From Microvirga sp. 17 mud 1-3 (GTDB lineage Bacteria > Pseudomonadota > Alphaproteobacteria > Rhizobiales > Beijerinckiaceae), in contig NZ_CP029481.1 of the NCBI RefSeq assembly GCF_003151255.1, positions 310,001-374,000 of the forward strand: 64,000 bases of DNA. The letters are read 5' to 3'. Shown here one piece after another: positions 32,064 through 41,526 of this stretch; within the stretch, counting starts at the first letter, position 1, and the number at the start of each line of letters is the position of its first letter. Under the pieces are notes generated by a model. It made no database searches. It worked only from the letters and a program-made list of their open reading frames with translations, and was not told where the DNA came from. Both the position numbers and the translations under genes were made by a program.

Positions 32064-32648
32064 ATGGCCCGTAATCCTGTGACCCCCTTCCGTCCCGCCG
32101 GCGGCATGTTCCCGGGTGATCCCTTTCTCTCCCTCCATCGTGAGATGAACCGGCTCTTCGACGATACTTTCCGCGGCATAGGTCTGCCGGTTGCGGCGGG
32201 CGGCCAGAGCCAGGGAGAGCTCGGCAATTTCGTCCATGCCAGCATGAATGTGTCCGAAACCGACAAGGAGATCTCCATCACGGCGGAGCTGCCGGGCGTC
32301 AAAGAGCAGGACATCGATGTCAATCTTGACGATGACGTGCTCACCATCCGGGGCGAGAAGAAGTTTGAACGTAAGGACGAGAAGGAGAATTTCCACTTCG
32401 TCGAGCGCTCCTATGGGACCTTCCAGCGCTCCTTGAGGCTCCCCTTCGCGGTCAATCCCGATCAGGTTCAGGCCCGCTTCGAGAACGGTGTTCTGACCGT
32501 CGTCGTGCCGAAGAGCGGGCGGCAGGAGCGCTCTCGCCGTATCCAGGTTCAGGGACAAGGCCCGACTAGCCAGGGCACGATTTCCAAAGGAGAAGGGCAG
32601 GGGCAAGCCGGTAGGCCGGGTGGGTCGAGCGACACGAAATCAGGCTGA
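32064..32648 (+). CDS. Hsp20/alpha-crystallin small heat-shock protein
   Basis: A 194-residue ATP-independent holdase chaperone. The alpha-crystallin domain spans about residues 55-155: MNVSETDKEISITAELPGV, DVLTIRGEKK and the FHFVERSYGTFQRSLRLP segment, closing with FENGVLTVVVPK. The C-terminal tail is Gln/Gly/Ser-rich and lacks a clear I-x-I motif. ATG 32064 follows an AAGGAGG at 32049-32055. It is divergent from the heavy-metal ATPase. In rhizobia hsp20 genes of this sort are often induced by heat or by FixK under low oxygen. Confidence 0.94.
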   Translation: MARNPVTPFRPAGGMFPGDPFLSLHREMNRLFDDTFRGIGLPVAAGGQSQGELGNFVHASMNVSETDKEISITAELPGVKEQDIDVNLDDDVLTIRGEKKFERKDEKENFHFVERSYGTFQRSLRLPFAVNPDQVQARFENGVLTVVVPKSGRQERSRRIQVQGQGPTSQGTISKGEGQGQAGRPGGSSDTKSG

Positions 32649-32738
32649 GGCACGCACAACCTGGGCCATGCACTGAGGTGGAGGATGATGGGCGGGTTTC
32701 GAGGCGGGCCCGGGACAGGACGGCGTTAGAGTGCGCCC

Positions 32739-35300
32739 ATGCCGGCAGAAGCCCATGAAGCCCACGACGAATTCTGGTCCCTCACCGTTGAGGAAAGCTG
32801 CGCCCGGCTCGGGACCAGGCGCGAAGGGCTTTCGGGCCGTGATGCGGCCCGGTTGCTATCCACCACAGGCTTGAATGTTGCGGTCGAGCCTGTGCGCCGC
32901 AGGCTCGTGGCCAAGATCGGCAAGCGTCTTGCCGAGCCGCTGATCGCCATCCTGATCGCAGCAGCCTTGATCTCGGGCGCGACGGGGGATTGGACGAGCT
33001 TCGGCATCATCCTCACCATTCTGAGCCTTTCCATCGCGCTCGATGTCACCCAGGAGCATCGCGCCGAGGTGGCCGCCGAACTGCTCAAGCGGTCCGTCGC
33101 GATCCGCTCGCACGTCCGGCGCGACGGGAACCAAATCGACGTGCCGGTTGAAGAGATCGTCCCCGGCGACATTGTGCTGCTGCGGGCCGGCGACCTCGTC
33201 CCGGCCGACGGGATCGTCGTCGAAAGCCAGGGAGCCCATACGAACGAGGCGCTCCTGACCGGCGAGCCGTTCCCCGTCGAAAAGCGGCCCGGCCCGAGTA
33301 CGGCGACGATTCCGGCGGACGCCTTTAATGCCCTGTTCGGCGGAACCACGCTGGTAAGCGGCGAAGCAACCATGCTTGTGACCGCCACCGGGCCCCGCAC
33401 GCGCTTCGGCGGCATCGCCGCAGCCCTCCGATCCGAGGAGCCTCCCACATCCTTCGAACGTGGCCTGCACGCGCTCGGAGCACTGATCCTGCGCATGACG
33501 GCGTTCCTGATCATGGTTGTGCTTCTCGCCAATCTGGCTCTCCAGAGGCCCGCCCTCGAGTCCTTTCTCTTCGCGGTGGCGCTGGCGGTCGGGCTGACGC
33601 CCGAATTGCTGCCCATGATCATGACCGTGACCTTGTCGCGCGGGGCGGTGCGCATGGCGGCCCGGAAAGTCGTGGTCAAGCGCCTGGCGGCGATCCACGA
33701 CCTGGGGGCCATGGATGTCCTGTGCACCGACAAGACCGGCACTCTCACGGAGGCCAGCATTGCGCTGGTCGGGCATCCGGGTTTCGACGGTGCGGATTCC
33801 GAGAAGGTGATCGAGCTTGCCGCGGTCAACAGCCGCTTCGAGAGCGGTGTCAGAAGCCCCTTGGACGATGCCATCCTGGCTCACATGCAGGAGAAGCCTC
33901 TCCCGTCGTGGCGGCGGATTGCCGATGTGCCTTTCGACTTCGAGCGTCGCCGGGTGTCCGTCCTTGCCGAGAAAGCCGGCGAGCGGTTCCTGATCGTGAA
34001 GGGAGCGCCGGAGGAAGTTCTGTCCCACTCCGCCCATGTGGATCTTGGATCGGCAGCGCCGGCTCCGCTCGATGCGGAGAGGCAGCAGGCACTGACGAAG
34101 CTGCTCGATGAAAAGTCCGCCCAGGGGCTCCGATGCCTGGGAGTGGCCTGGCGGAAAATGCCGGCCGACCGTGACAGGCCGGTCGCCGAGGACGAGCAGG
34201 ATCTCGTCTTTGCAGGCTTTTGCGTCTTCGTCGATCCGCCGAAAGCGTCCGCTGCCGAGGCCATTGCCCGGCTCGAGAGTGCAGGCGTGAGAGTCAAACT
34301 CGTCTCGGGGGATGCTGCTCCGGTCCTGCGCCATATTGTCGAAGCGCTCAAGGTTCCGGCGCGGGGCATGCTGACGGGTGCGGAAATTGCCAAGCTTAGC
34401 GATACCGCCCTCGCCGTCAGGGTGGGCAAGGTCGACCTGTTCGCTCGTGTGTCGCCGGATCAGAAAACCCGGATCGTGCGGGCGCTCCAGGCCCATGGTC
34501 ACACGGTCGGCTTCATCGGAGACGGGATCAACGATGCGCCTGCCATCAAGGCTGCCGATGCGGGCGTGTCGGTGGATGGCGCCTCAGACGTCGCGCGTGC
34601 CGCGGCTGACCTGATCCTGCTGGAGCACGATCTTCAGGTCGTGGCGGATGGCGTGGCCGAGGGGAGGCGCACCTATGCGAATATCATGAAGTATATCCGC
34701 ATGGGGACATCTTCGAACTTCGGCAACATGCTGTCGATGGCCGTCGCTTCGCTGTTCCTTCCGTTCCTTCCGCTCACCCCCATCCAGATCCTGCTCAACA
34801 ATCTGCTCTACGACCTGAGCGAGACCGGCATCCCGTTCGACAATGTCGATAAGCAGGAGACGATGCGCCCTCATGTCTGGAACATGCGGGACGTGCTGCG
34901 GTTCTCCTTGATCATGGGACCGCTTTCGTCCGCGTTCGATATCGCGACCTTCATCGTTCTGCTGCACGGGTTCGGAGCCTCGGCGGAGGGGTTCCGGACA
35001 GCGTGGTTCGTCGAGTCGATGGCGACCCAGATCCTCGTCGTATTCCTGATCCGGACGGGGATGCCGATTTGGGTCAGCAGGCCGAACCCTGTCCTGGTCG
35101 CAAGCTCCCTCACGGCTTTGGCTGGCGCTCTGGCGCTTGCCTTGACGCCGGCCAGACGGGCCCTGGGGTTCGAGTCTCTGCCTTGGCCGCTGCTGTGGAC
35201 CATCGTCGCCCTGGTCGGAGGCTACCTCGTCTTGGCGGAGACCTTTAAGCATGTGGCTTTCGCGGGCGAGACGAAGCGACGGCGCCGTCCGAAGTCATGA
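32739..35300 (+). CDS. mgtA: MgtA-type magnesium-translocating P-type ATPase
   Basis: An 853-residue P-type ATPase of the IIIB (Mg2+ importer) class. It has the N-terminal cation-ATPase domain, NEALLTGEPFPVEK, the M4 segment VGLTPELLPMIMTVTLSRGA, CTDKTGTLTEASI, and GDGINDAPAIKAADAGVSVD. The C-terminal MGTSSNFGNMLSMA and QILLNNLLYDLSETGIPFDNVD are hallmarks of MgtA/MgtB. ATG 32739 has only a weak ribosome-binding site. It follows hsp20 in the same direction after 90 bp. Other alphaproteobacterial stress islands also carry this ATPase. Confidence 0.9.
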   Translation: MPAEAHEAHDEFWSLTVEESCARLGTRREGLSGRDAARLLSTTGLNVAVEPVRRRLVAKIGKRLAEPLIAILIAAALISGATGDWTSFGIILTILSLSIALDVTQEHRAEVAAELLKRSVAIRSHVRRDGNQIDVPVEEIVPGDIVLLRAGDLVPADGIVVESQGAHTNEALLTGEPFPVEKRPGPSTATIPADAFNALFGGTTLVSGEATMLVTATGPRTRFGGIAAALRSEEPPTSFERGLHALGALILRMTAFLIMVVLLANLALQRPALESFLFAVALAVGLTPELLPMIMTVTLSRGAVRMAARKVVVKRLAAIHDLGAMDVLCTDKTGTLTEASIALVGHPGFDGADSEKVIELAAVNSRFESGVRSPLDDAILAHMQEKPLPSWRRIADVPFDFERRRVSVLAEKAGERFLIVKGAPEEVLSHSAHVDLGSAAPAPLDAERQQALTKLLDEKSAQGLRCLGVAWRKMPADRDRPVAEDEQDLVFAGFCVFVDPPKASAAEAIARLESAGVRVKLVSGDAAPVLRHIVEALKVPARGMLTGAEIAKLSDTALAVRVGKVDLFARVSPDQKTRIVRALQAHGHTVGFIGDGINDAPAIKAADAGVSVDGASDVARAAADLILLEHDLQVVADGVAEGRRTYANIMKYIRMGTSSNFGNMLSMAVASLFLPFLPLTPIQILLNNLLYDLSETGIPFDNVDKQETMRPHVWNMRDVLRFSLIMGPLSSAFDIATFIVLLHGFGASAEGFRTAWFVESMATQILVVFLIRTGMPIWVSRPNPVLVASSLTALAGALALALTPARRALGFESLPWPLLWTIVALVGGYLVLAETFKHVAFAGETKRRRRPKS

Positions 35301-35379
35301 CGCTCAGAACACTCATGGGATCAATTCGCGAAGCCGAAAAGAGAAGATGGCTCAGCAGTAGACCATGGGCTCGAACCTG

Positions 35380-36390
35380 TCAGTCGCGCAGGTTCTTCAC
35401 GGCACGACTGATCAGGTCGTATTTCGTCTGAGTGACCCTCAGATCGCGAAACCAGTTCACGAGATCGCCCCACGGCTCATTGAGCTGGCCAAGTCCCGAT
35501 ATGAATGCGACGACCGTGCCGACCTCGGTCTTGCCTTGGACAACATAATAGCCGCCGAGGGCGAGGATCGACGCAATGCCCAGGTGGCTCATGAGATTCA
35601 TCAGGAAGTTCATGGAGAACTTCAGTCGGATGACTCCCATGTTGAGGACGAAGACCTCCTGGATGCGCGCCTGCTGGGCGCCGCTTGTAGCATTCCTGTC
35701 TCGGGGCTCTTCGACAATGCCGACGCTGATCTGACGAAGGGTCGTAACCCGGTCGGCCACCCGGCGGTTGATGGCCCGCTGCATCAGCGGAACGAAAACG
35801 AATTGCGGTGAGAAGACAGCCAGGGCGATCAAAGCCATCAGCGGCTGCAGATAGGCCATATAGGTAAACAGGCCGACGAGCAGGCCCCCCTGGAGAAGGG
35901 GTTCGGATACGCTCGTTCCCACAAATCCCCCGATAGGATCCGCCTCGTCGATCACGAGAGAGACTTCCACGCCTTTGGCAACCGCCTGCCGGTGCTCGGA
36001 TGTGCTGGATCGTAGATCGTCCAGAAGAGCATTCCGGAGCCAGCGTGTGGCGCTCTCGCCGACATAGCCTCTGTAGACGTTCAGGCTAAGCTTGATCATT
36101 CCGGCCAGAGCCGCAAAGCCCGCATAGGCTATGGCAAGCAGAATGATGATCTTTGGAGTCCCACCGCGGAAGGTGTCGTTGACGATGCGCCGCTGAAGCT
36201 CAAGCGGAGCAATTCCGGCCAGGAACGCGAGGATGGAGATGAGCGCGAGCCCAAGCTGGTTATGGGCGCTCACAAGCCAAATGAAGCCGAAGAGGCTGGG
36301 AGGGGTTTTGGCGGGAGAACGGAACCGGGTTGCTTCGGCCTTGACCGAAAGATCCTCTGCACGATGGTGCGGTGAGGTCTGCCGCAGCAC
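35380..36390 (-). CDS. Stand-alone ABC exporter transmembrane domain
   Basis: A 336-residue protein with six hydrophobic helices in the arrangement of an ABC type-I exporter membrane domain (LALISILAFLAGIAPLELQRRIVNDTF, RWLRNALLDDLRSS coupling region). No ATP-binding domain follows; the frame ends after VKNLRD, which is where a Walker A domain would start, and no separate ATPase gene is adjacent. It may pair with an ATPase elsewhere or act as a degenerate family member. The start ATG 36390 is plausible. Divergent from the ADH gene across a 395-bp gap containing FixK-like sites. Confidence 0.75.
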   Translation of the reverse strand: MLRQTSPHHRAEDLSVKAEATRFRSPAKTPPSLFGFIWLVSAHNQLGLALISILAFLAGIAPLELQRRIVNDTFRGGTPKIIILLAIAYAGFAALAGMIKLSLNVYRGYVGESATRWLRNALLDDLRSSTSEHRQAVAKGVEVSLVIDEADPIGGFVGTSVSEPLLQGGLLVGLFTYMAYLQPLMALIALAVFSPQFVFVPLMQRAINRRVADRVTTLRQISVGIVEEPRDRNATSGAQQARIQEVFVLNMGVIRLKFSMNFLMNLMSHLGIASILALGGYYVVQGKTEVGTVVAFISGLGQLNEPWGDLVNWFRDLRVTQTKYDLISRAVKNLRD

Positions 36391-36785
36391 AGCAACGCCT
36401 CCTGAATCTGGTTGGCGCTAAAATTTCTATTTGCTCAAGCAAGGTCCACGCTTTGCGCCAGATCAATCTACTCCGAGAGAGCCTGCTGCAATATGTTTAT
36501 TGTCTAGTGCGCATCGGAGGCCAGTTGTTCTAAATTCGTGGTAGCAGATTGGATGTTCATGACGAGAACTTCCGGCCAAGCTTTCCAGCGTCGGGGTAGG
36601 GCTGCGGGAAAATGTTCCGCATCGACCGCCGTCGACGTGTTGAAGAAGGTCGGCTCGGGCCCTGGGGCACCGCAGTGTTTTCTGTCGGTGCGCTCCGCCG
36701 AATAGTCGTGCCGGGTCGGTCACGCCTTAACGAAGCGCCATTGCGTGATAGAGTTGAACGAGCTCAATCCTGAAAAGGAATGGCT
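36391..36785. other. Divergent gap with weak FixK-like sites
   Basis: About 395 bp with no credible gene. TTGC-N6-TCAA at 36453-36466 is one mismatch from the FixK consensus and lies 63 bp upstream of the ABC gene. TTGA-N6-TCAA at 36754-36767 is 18 bp before the ADH ATG, probably too close for activation. No other structure was seen. Confidence 0.4.
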
Positions 36786-37859
36786 ATGCCCAAGATGAAA
36801 GCCGCCGTCTTTGTCGAGCCCGGACGCATTGTCCTCGACGAGAAGCCTGTTCCGGATATCGGTCCCCTCGATGCGCTTGTCCGCATAACCACCACAACGA
36901 TCTGCGGCACTGACATCCATATTCTCAAAGGCGAGTATCCGGTCGCCCGCGGCCTCACCATCGGGCACGAGCCCGTCGGCATTATCGAGAAGCTCGGTTC
37001 TGCCGTGCAAGGCTATCGGGAAGGTCAGAGGGTCATCGCTGGGGCGATCACCCCGAGCGGGCATAGCGCGGCCTGCCTGTGCGGCTGCCACTCGCAGGAC
37101 GGGGCGGGCACCAAGCACGGGTGGAAGCCGATGGGCGGGTGGCGCTTCGGCAACACCATCGATGGCTGCCAAGCTGAGTATGTGCGGGTTCCGGACGCCA
37201 TGGCGAATCTTGCGCCCGTGCCGGAGGGGCTGACCGACGAGCAGGTGCTGATGTGCCCCGATATCCTGTCGACAGGGTTCTCGGGGGCCGAAAGCGGCCA
37301 CATCCGCATCGGCGATACGGTGGCCGTCTTCGCCCAAGGCCCCATCGGGCTCTGTGCCACGGCCGGCGCCCGATTGATGGGCGCCGCCAGGATCATTGCA
37401 GTCGAGAGCGTGCCCTCGCGCATGGAAATGGCGCGCCGGATGGGAGCGGACCACGTGGTCGACTTCACGAAAGGCGATCCCGCCGAGGAGATCCGGAATC
37501 TCACCGACGGGCGGGGTGTCGATGTCTCCATCGAGGCGCTCGGGCGCCAGGAGACCTTTGAGGCTGCCCTGCGGGTGCTTCGACCCGGCGGGACATTGTC
37601 GTCCCTCGGCGTCTATTCGGGCGATCTGAAGATTCCCCTCGACAGCTTCCTGGCGGGACTTGGCGATCACACCATTCGGACGACGCTCTGCCCAGGCGGA
37701 AAAGAGCGTATGCGGCGGCTTCTCGCCATCGTTGCATCGGGACGTGTCGACACCCGACCACTGGTGACACACCGCTTCAAGCTCGATCAGATCGAGGAGG
37801 CTTACGATCTGTTCGGCCATCAGCGCGACGGCGTCCTGAAGGTGGCGATCACACCGTAA
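36786..37859 (+). CDS. Zinc-dependent alcohol dehydrogenase family protein
   Basis: A 357-residue medium-chain dehydrogenase/reductase. The N-terminal GroES-like half has ICGTDIHILKGEYPV (zinc-binding Cys) and GHEPVGIIEKLG. A segment CLCGCHSQDGAGTKHGW replaces the usual four-cysteine structural zinc loop, and is shortened and unusual. The Rossmann half contains VFAQGPIGLCATAGARLMGA, a GxGPxG-like binding loop, then DGRGVDVSIEALG. ATG 36786 is preferred to ATG 36780 because AAGGA lies at proper spacing. It is a likely oxidoreductase for small alcohols or aldehydes in fermentative or low-oxygen metabolism. Confidence 0.85.
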   Translation: MPKMKAAVFVEPGRIVLDEKPVPDIGPLDALVRITTTTICGTDIHILKGEYPVARGLTIGHEPVGIIEKLGSAVQGYREGQRVIAGAITPSGHSAACLCGCHSQDGAGTKHGWKPMGGWRFGNTIDGCQAEYVRVPDAMANLAPVPEGLTDEQVLMCPDILSTGFSGAESGHIRIGDTVAVFAQGPIGLCATAGARLMGAARIIAVESVPSRMEMARRMGADHVVDFTKGDPAEEIRNLTDGRGVDVSIEALGRQETFEAALRVLRPGGTLSSLGVYSGDLKIPLDSFLAGLGDHTIRTTLCPGGKERMRRLLAIVASGRVDTRPLVTHRFKLDQIEEAYDLFGHQRDGVLKVAITP

Positions 37860-37954
37860 TCCGGCCCGTGCATCGTTCCGGCCGCCATCTGTCCCGTGCC
37901 GGGCCTAACCCGGCTGGCGCGGCAGCCGTATCCGGCCTCGCGGAGAAGAGAGCG

Positions 37955-38785
37955 ATGATCAAGGATATCATGGTGCATCTCGACGGAACGCCGGAGGACG
38001 AGATCCGACTGAACCATGGGCTTGCCCTCGCGTCGACCAGGCGAGCCCATCTGATCGGGATCCTCACCAATCTGCTGCCCGATCTCACCATGACCACGCC
38101 GGTGGATGCCCGCGCGGCTGCGCGGCAGGTGCTCGCCGCACTTGAGGCAAAAGCCCGCCAGGAGGGCGACATCGCCGCCGGGCGCCTTGCCGGGCGACTG
38201 GCTGGCCTCCAGGTGCCGAACGAACTGCGCCGGCTTGACGAAACCTTCAGCGTTCTGTCGGCGAAAGTCGTGGAGCAGGCGCGCTGTGCTGATCTGTTCA
38301 TCGCCACCCGGCCCTATGGCGTGACCGAAATCCCCGTCTGGCTGGATCTTGTGGAGGCTGTGCTCTTCGGCAGCGGGCGCGCGCTCCTTCTCGTTCCGCC
38401 GCACCACCGCGAAGGTCCCATCCGGACCGTTCTGGTCGCGTGGAACGGAACCCGCGAGTCGGCTCGCGCGCTGCGTGAGGGGCTGGAATTCATCGAACAG
38501 GCTGTGCGCACGCTGGTTCTCGTGGTGGATCCGGCTCCGGACGCGATGCCCTGGACAAACGTGAGGCACCACTTGGCCCACCACGGTGTCGTGGCGGATG
38601 TCACCACGGCGGACAGTCGCGACCGCGGGATCGCAGATCTCATCCTCGACGAAGCGCGCCGTGTGTCTGCGGATCTTATTGTCATGGGGGCCTATGGCCA
38701 CACGCGCTTCCGGGAGCAGGTGCTCGGCGGCGCGACACGGGACATGCTGAGGAGCACGGAAAACCTGCTGCTTCTGGCCCATTGA
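37955..38785 (+). CDS. Universal stress protein, tandem UspA-like
   Basis: A 276-residue universal stress family protein. It has an N-terminal domain opening with MIKDIMVHLDGT and a C-terminal UspA domain with TVLVAWNGTRESARALREG and LIVMGAYGHTRFREQVLGGATRDML, where G-x2-G-x9-G(S/T) is the ATP-binding loop. ATG 37955 is preceded by GGAGAAGAG. It lies between the ADH gene and the next P-type ATPase in the same direction with small gaps, so they may be one transcript. Related two-domain Usp proteins protect dormant or oxygen-limited cells. Confidence 0.9.
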   Translation: MIKDIMVHLDGTPEDEIRLNHGLALASTRRAHLIGILTNLLPDLTMTTPVDARAAARQVLAALEAKARQEGDIAAGRLAGRLAGLQVPNELRRLDETFSVLSAKVVEQARCADLFIATRPYGVTEIPVWLDLVEAVLFGSGRALLLVPPHHREGPIRTVLVAWNGTRESARALREGLEFIEQAVRTLVLVVDPAPDAMPWTNVRHHLAHHGVVADVTTADSRDRGIADLILDEARRVSADLIVMGAYGHTRFREQVLGGATRDMLRSTENLLLLAH

Positions 38786-38822
38786 GGACAAATACGCGGC
38801 CGAATGCAGGACGGGACTGCTT

Positions 38823-41414
38823 ATGCGCGCACAAATGGCATCGACCGGCACTGAGACCGGTGCTGAAGCGGGTGTCTCTGCCGGGCTTGCGGGTCTTGAG
38901 GAGGCCGAAGCGCAGCGCCGCCTCGCGCAATATGGCCCGAACATCGTCCAGGAGAAGCGCTCCCGCGACGTTCCTGACATCGTCCGCGGAGTTCTTCGCG
39001 AGCCGATGTTTCTGCTCCTCATATCAGCCGCAGGCCTTTATCTGCTGCTCGGCGATACCGGCGAGGGATTGTTTATGATGGCCAGCGCCGTCGGAACGAT
39101 CGGCCTGGTGGTCCTGCAGGAGGTCAGAAGCGAGCGCGCCCTGGCGGCTCTCCAGGAGCTTGCAGAGCCATTTGCCAGGGTAGTCCGGGGCGGGGCCGAA
39201 AGGAGCGTCCCGGCGCGCGACCTCGTCCCGGGCGATCTCTTTCTCATCGGCGAAGGAGAGCGTTTTCCTGCCGACGGCATTCTAGGAGCCGGCGACAGGC
39301 TTACCGTGGACGAATCCGTCCTCACGGGCGAGTCCGTCCCGGTCGGCAAAATTCCGTCCGTCGGTCTTGTCATCGATACCGGCGATCTCGAACCGGGGGG
39401 AGACGGCGCGCCATATGTCTTCGCCGGGACCTTGAACCTGTGCGGGCAAGGCACGGTCCATGTTGTCCGGACAGGTGCCGCAACACGCCTGGGGCGCATC
39501 GGTGCCGCGCTTGCCGCTATCGATGAAGAGCCGACACCTTTGCAGAAAACGACAGGTGCTCTCATCGCCAGGCTTGGGATCCTAGCGATCGGCTTCTGCG
39601 TGATCATTGCGGCACTCCATGGCGTTCTGCGGAATGATTGGATCGGTGGTGCCCTGTCCGGGATGACATTTGCCATAGCGCTGTTGCCGGAAGAGTTTCC
39701 GATGATACTGGCGATTTTTATGGCACTCGGAGCCTTCCGCTTGGCGCGGCATAAAACGCTTGTGCGCCGCGCAGCTGTCATCGAGACTCTCGGGGCCACG
39801 ACCTTCCTGTGCGTCGACAAGACCGGGACCCTGACCGAGAGCCGGATGGTTCTCACCACCGTGTGGCTTGACGGAAAAGCCCAGGAGATCGGAGGCGACG
39901 AGGCGATTGCGGGCGATTGCGCCACACTTCTGAAGACCGTCGCTCTCGCCTCGGCCGTTCGGCCTGTAGATCCTATGGATCAGGCTGTTCGGGAGCTGGT
40001 GCCCAGGCTGATCCCCCAGGTGGATACCGCAGCTTCCCCACTTCGGACATATCCGCTTCGTCCCGAACTCCCAGCCTTCGTCCAAGTGTGGGGAGATTCG
40101 GCGGGCAGTGTGCTTTACGCGGCCAAAGGAGCACCGGAGGCAATCTTTTCCCTTTGCCGCATGAAGGAGGAAAAACGAGCCGCAATGGAGAAGGCTGTTG
40201 CCGACTTGGCAAGGCGGGGCCTGCGGATACTGGGTGTAGCAATCGCCTATCAGGAACAGGACCGCGGAGTTTCTCCGGAGGCTCTCGTATTTCAGTTTGA
40301 AGGCTTGGTCGGCTTCGCGGATCCCATCCGGGCACATGTCCCACAGGCTGTCGCCGAGGCGAAGAAGGCCGGCATTACGGTCGCGATGATCACGGGCGAC
40401 TATCCAGCGACGGCCGTCGAGATCGCACGCCAAGCGGGGATTGACGTAAATGCCGGCGTAGTGACGGGAGCCGAGATAGCCAAGCTTGCCCCAGAGGGCC
40501 TGCAAGAGATCGTGCGGCACATTCGAGTCTATGCTCGCATTGTGCCGGAGCAGAAGCTTGCCCTGGTGAAAGCCTTGAAGGCCGGTGGCGAGATTGTCGC
40601 CATGACCGGAGACGGCATCAACGATGCTCCGGCGCTTGAAGCAGCGCATGTCGGTATCGCCATGGGCCGACGCGGCACCGATGTTGCCCGCGAGGCCGCC
40701 GACATCGTGCTGCTCGACGACAGCTTCGTCTCGATCATCGAAGGCGTGCGCCTCGGGCGGCGTATCTTTGTAAACCTGCGCAAGGCTCTGACTTACGCAA
40801 CGGCGATACACGTGCCCATTGCCGGATTGGCCCTTCTGCCCATCCTCACAGGCCTGCCGCCGATCCTTTATCCGATGCATGTGGTCCTGCTGGAGCTGGT
40901 GATCGACCCTGTCTGCTCCCTCGCCTTCGAGGGTGAACCCAGCGAGCGACATATAATGGAAAAGCCGCCCCGCCCTGCCAATGAAGTGCTGTTTGGATCC
41001 TCGCAGGTCATATTCGGGCTTGCTCAAGGAGCCATCGTTCTTGCAGCCGTCTTCGGGCTCTACCTATGGGCGCTGAATGGTGGCGTGCCCGAGGTGCAGG
41101 CGCGGGCTGTGGCGTTCATCGCCCTTGTGGTTGGCAATCTGGCCCTTGCATTTGCCGATGCGGCTGAGCCGGGGACGTCCTTCTTCGACAGGAGGCGTCT
41201 GGCATTCTGGGGAATCAGTGCCGGGGCCACTGTCATTGTCGCTGCGGCGCTTTATGTGCCGTCCCTGTCAGCCATCCTCCGGGTTGCCCCTCCAAGCCTG
41301 TCATGGCTGGCAACTCTTCTGCCGATCGCGGTTCTCGCCGGGGGCTGGTACGGGTTCGTTAGGTTGCTCCGGGCTGCGGGAGCGCCAAGTGAGGGGCAGC
41401 AGACGGCTGCATGA
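38823..41414 (+). CDS. Cation-translocating P-type ATPase, PEEFP subclass
   Basis: An 863-residue P-type ATPase related to type II calcium pumps. It shows VDESVLTGESVPVGK, M4 segment ALLPEEFPMILAIFMALGA (PEEFP in place of PEGLP), CVDKTGTLTESRM, and TGDGINDAPALEAAHVGIAMG. C-terminal helices include LVIDPVCSLAFE, an acidic site typical of this class. The ion is unknown. It follows the universal stress gene after 37 bp. ATG 38823 has AGGACGGG upstream. It is the third distinct P-type ATPase in the island. Confidence 0.9.
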   Translation: MRAQMASTGTETGAEAGVSAGLAGLEEAEAQRRLAQYGPNIVQEKRSRDVPDIVRGVLREPMFLLLISAAGLYLLLGDTGEGLFMMASAVGTIGLVVLQEVRSERALAALQELAEPFARVVRGGAERSVPARDLVPGDLFLIGEGERFPADGILGAGDRLTVDESVLTGESVPVGKIPSVGLVIDTGDLEPGGDGAPYVFAGTLNLCGQGTVHVVRTGAATRLGRIGAALAAIDEEPTPLQKTTGALIARLGILAIGFCVIIAALHGVLRNDWIGGALSGMTFAIALLPEEFPMILAIFMALGAFRLARHKTLVRRAAVIETLGATTFLCVDKTGTLTESRMVLTTVWLDGKAQEIGGDEAIAGDCATLLKTVALASAVRPVDPMDQAVRELVPRLIPQVDTAASPLRTYPLRPELPAFVQVWGDSAGSVLYAAKGAPEAIFSLCRMKEEKRAAMEKAVADLARRGLRILGVAIAYQEQDRGVSPEALVFQFEGLVGFADPIRAHVPQAVAEAKKAGITVAMITGDYPATAVEIARQAGIDVNAGVVTGAEIAKLAPEGLQEIVRHIRVYARIVPEQKLALVKALKAGGEIVAMTGDGINDAPALEAAHVGIAMGRRGTDVAREAADIVLLDDSFVSIIEGVRLGRRIFVNLRKALTYATAIHVPIAGLALLPILTGLPPILYPMHVVLLELVIDPVCSLAFEGEPSERHIMEKPPRPANEVLFGSSQVIFGLAQGAIVLAAVFGLYLWALNGGVPEVQARAVAFIALVVGNLALAFADAAEPGTSFFDRRRLAFWGISAGATVIVAAALYVPSLSAILRVAPPSLSWLATLLPIAVLAGGWYGFVRLLRAAGAPSEGQQTAA

Positions 41415-41438
41415 CGCGCATCGCTCTTGCGCTCCAAA

Positions 41439-41452
41439 TTGATTGGGATCAA
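41439..41452. promoter_or_regulatory. Perfect FNR/FixK box
   Basis: TTGAT-TGGG-ATCAA is an exact TTGAT-N4-ATCAA anaerobox. It lies 75 bp upstream of GTG 41527, the start of the conserved protein/cytochrome c pair, a normal distance for an FNR-class activator. It is the best evidence that the island is oxygen-regulated. Confirmation needs the regulator and an RNA start site. Confidence 0.75.
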
Positions 41453-41526
41453 GGTTCTGAGGCTGTATCGGCCATAGCCTTCATCATGGGTCTTATACGG
41501 ATGGTCTCCAGGTTCGGGAGGATCGA

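Noticed and set aside
36754..36767. TTGA-N6-TCAA before the ADH gene
   Set aside because: Only 18 bp from the ATG, too near for an activator; a match this loose is expected about once in this length by chance.
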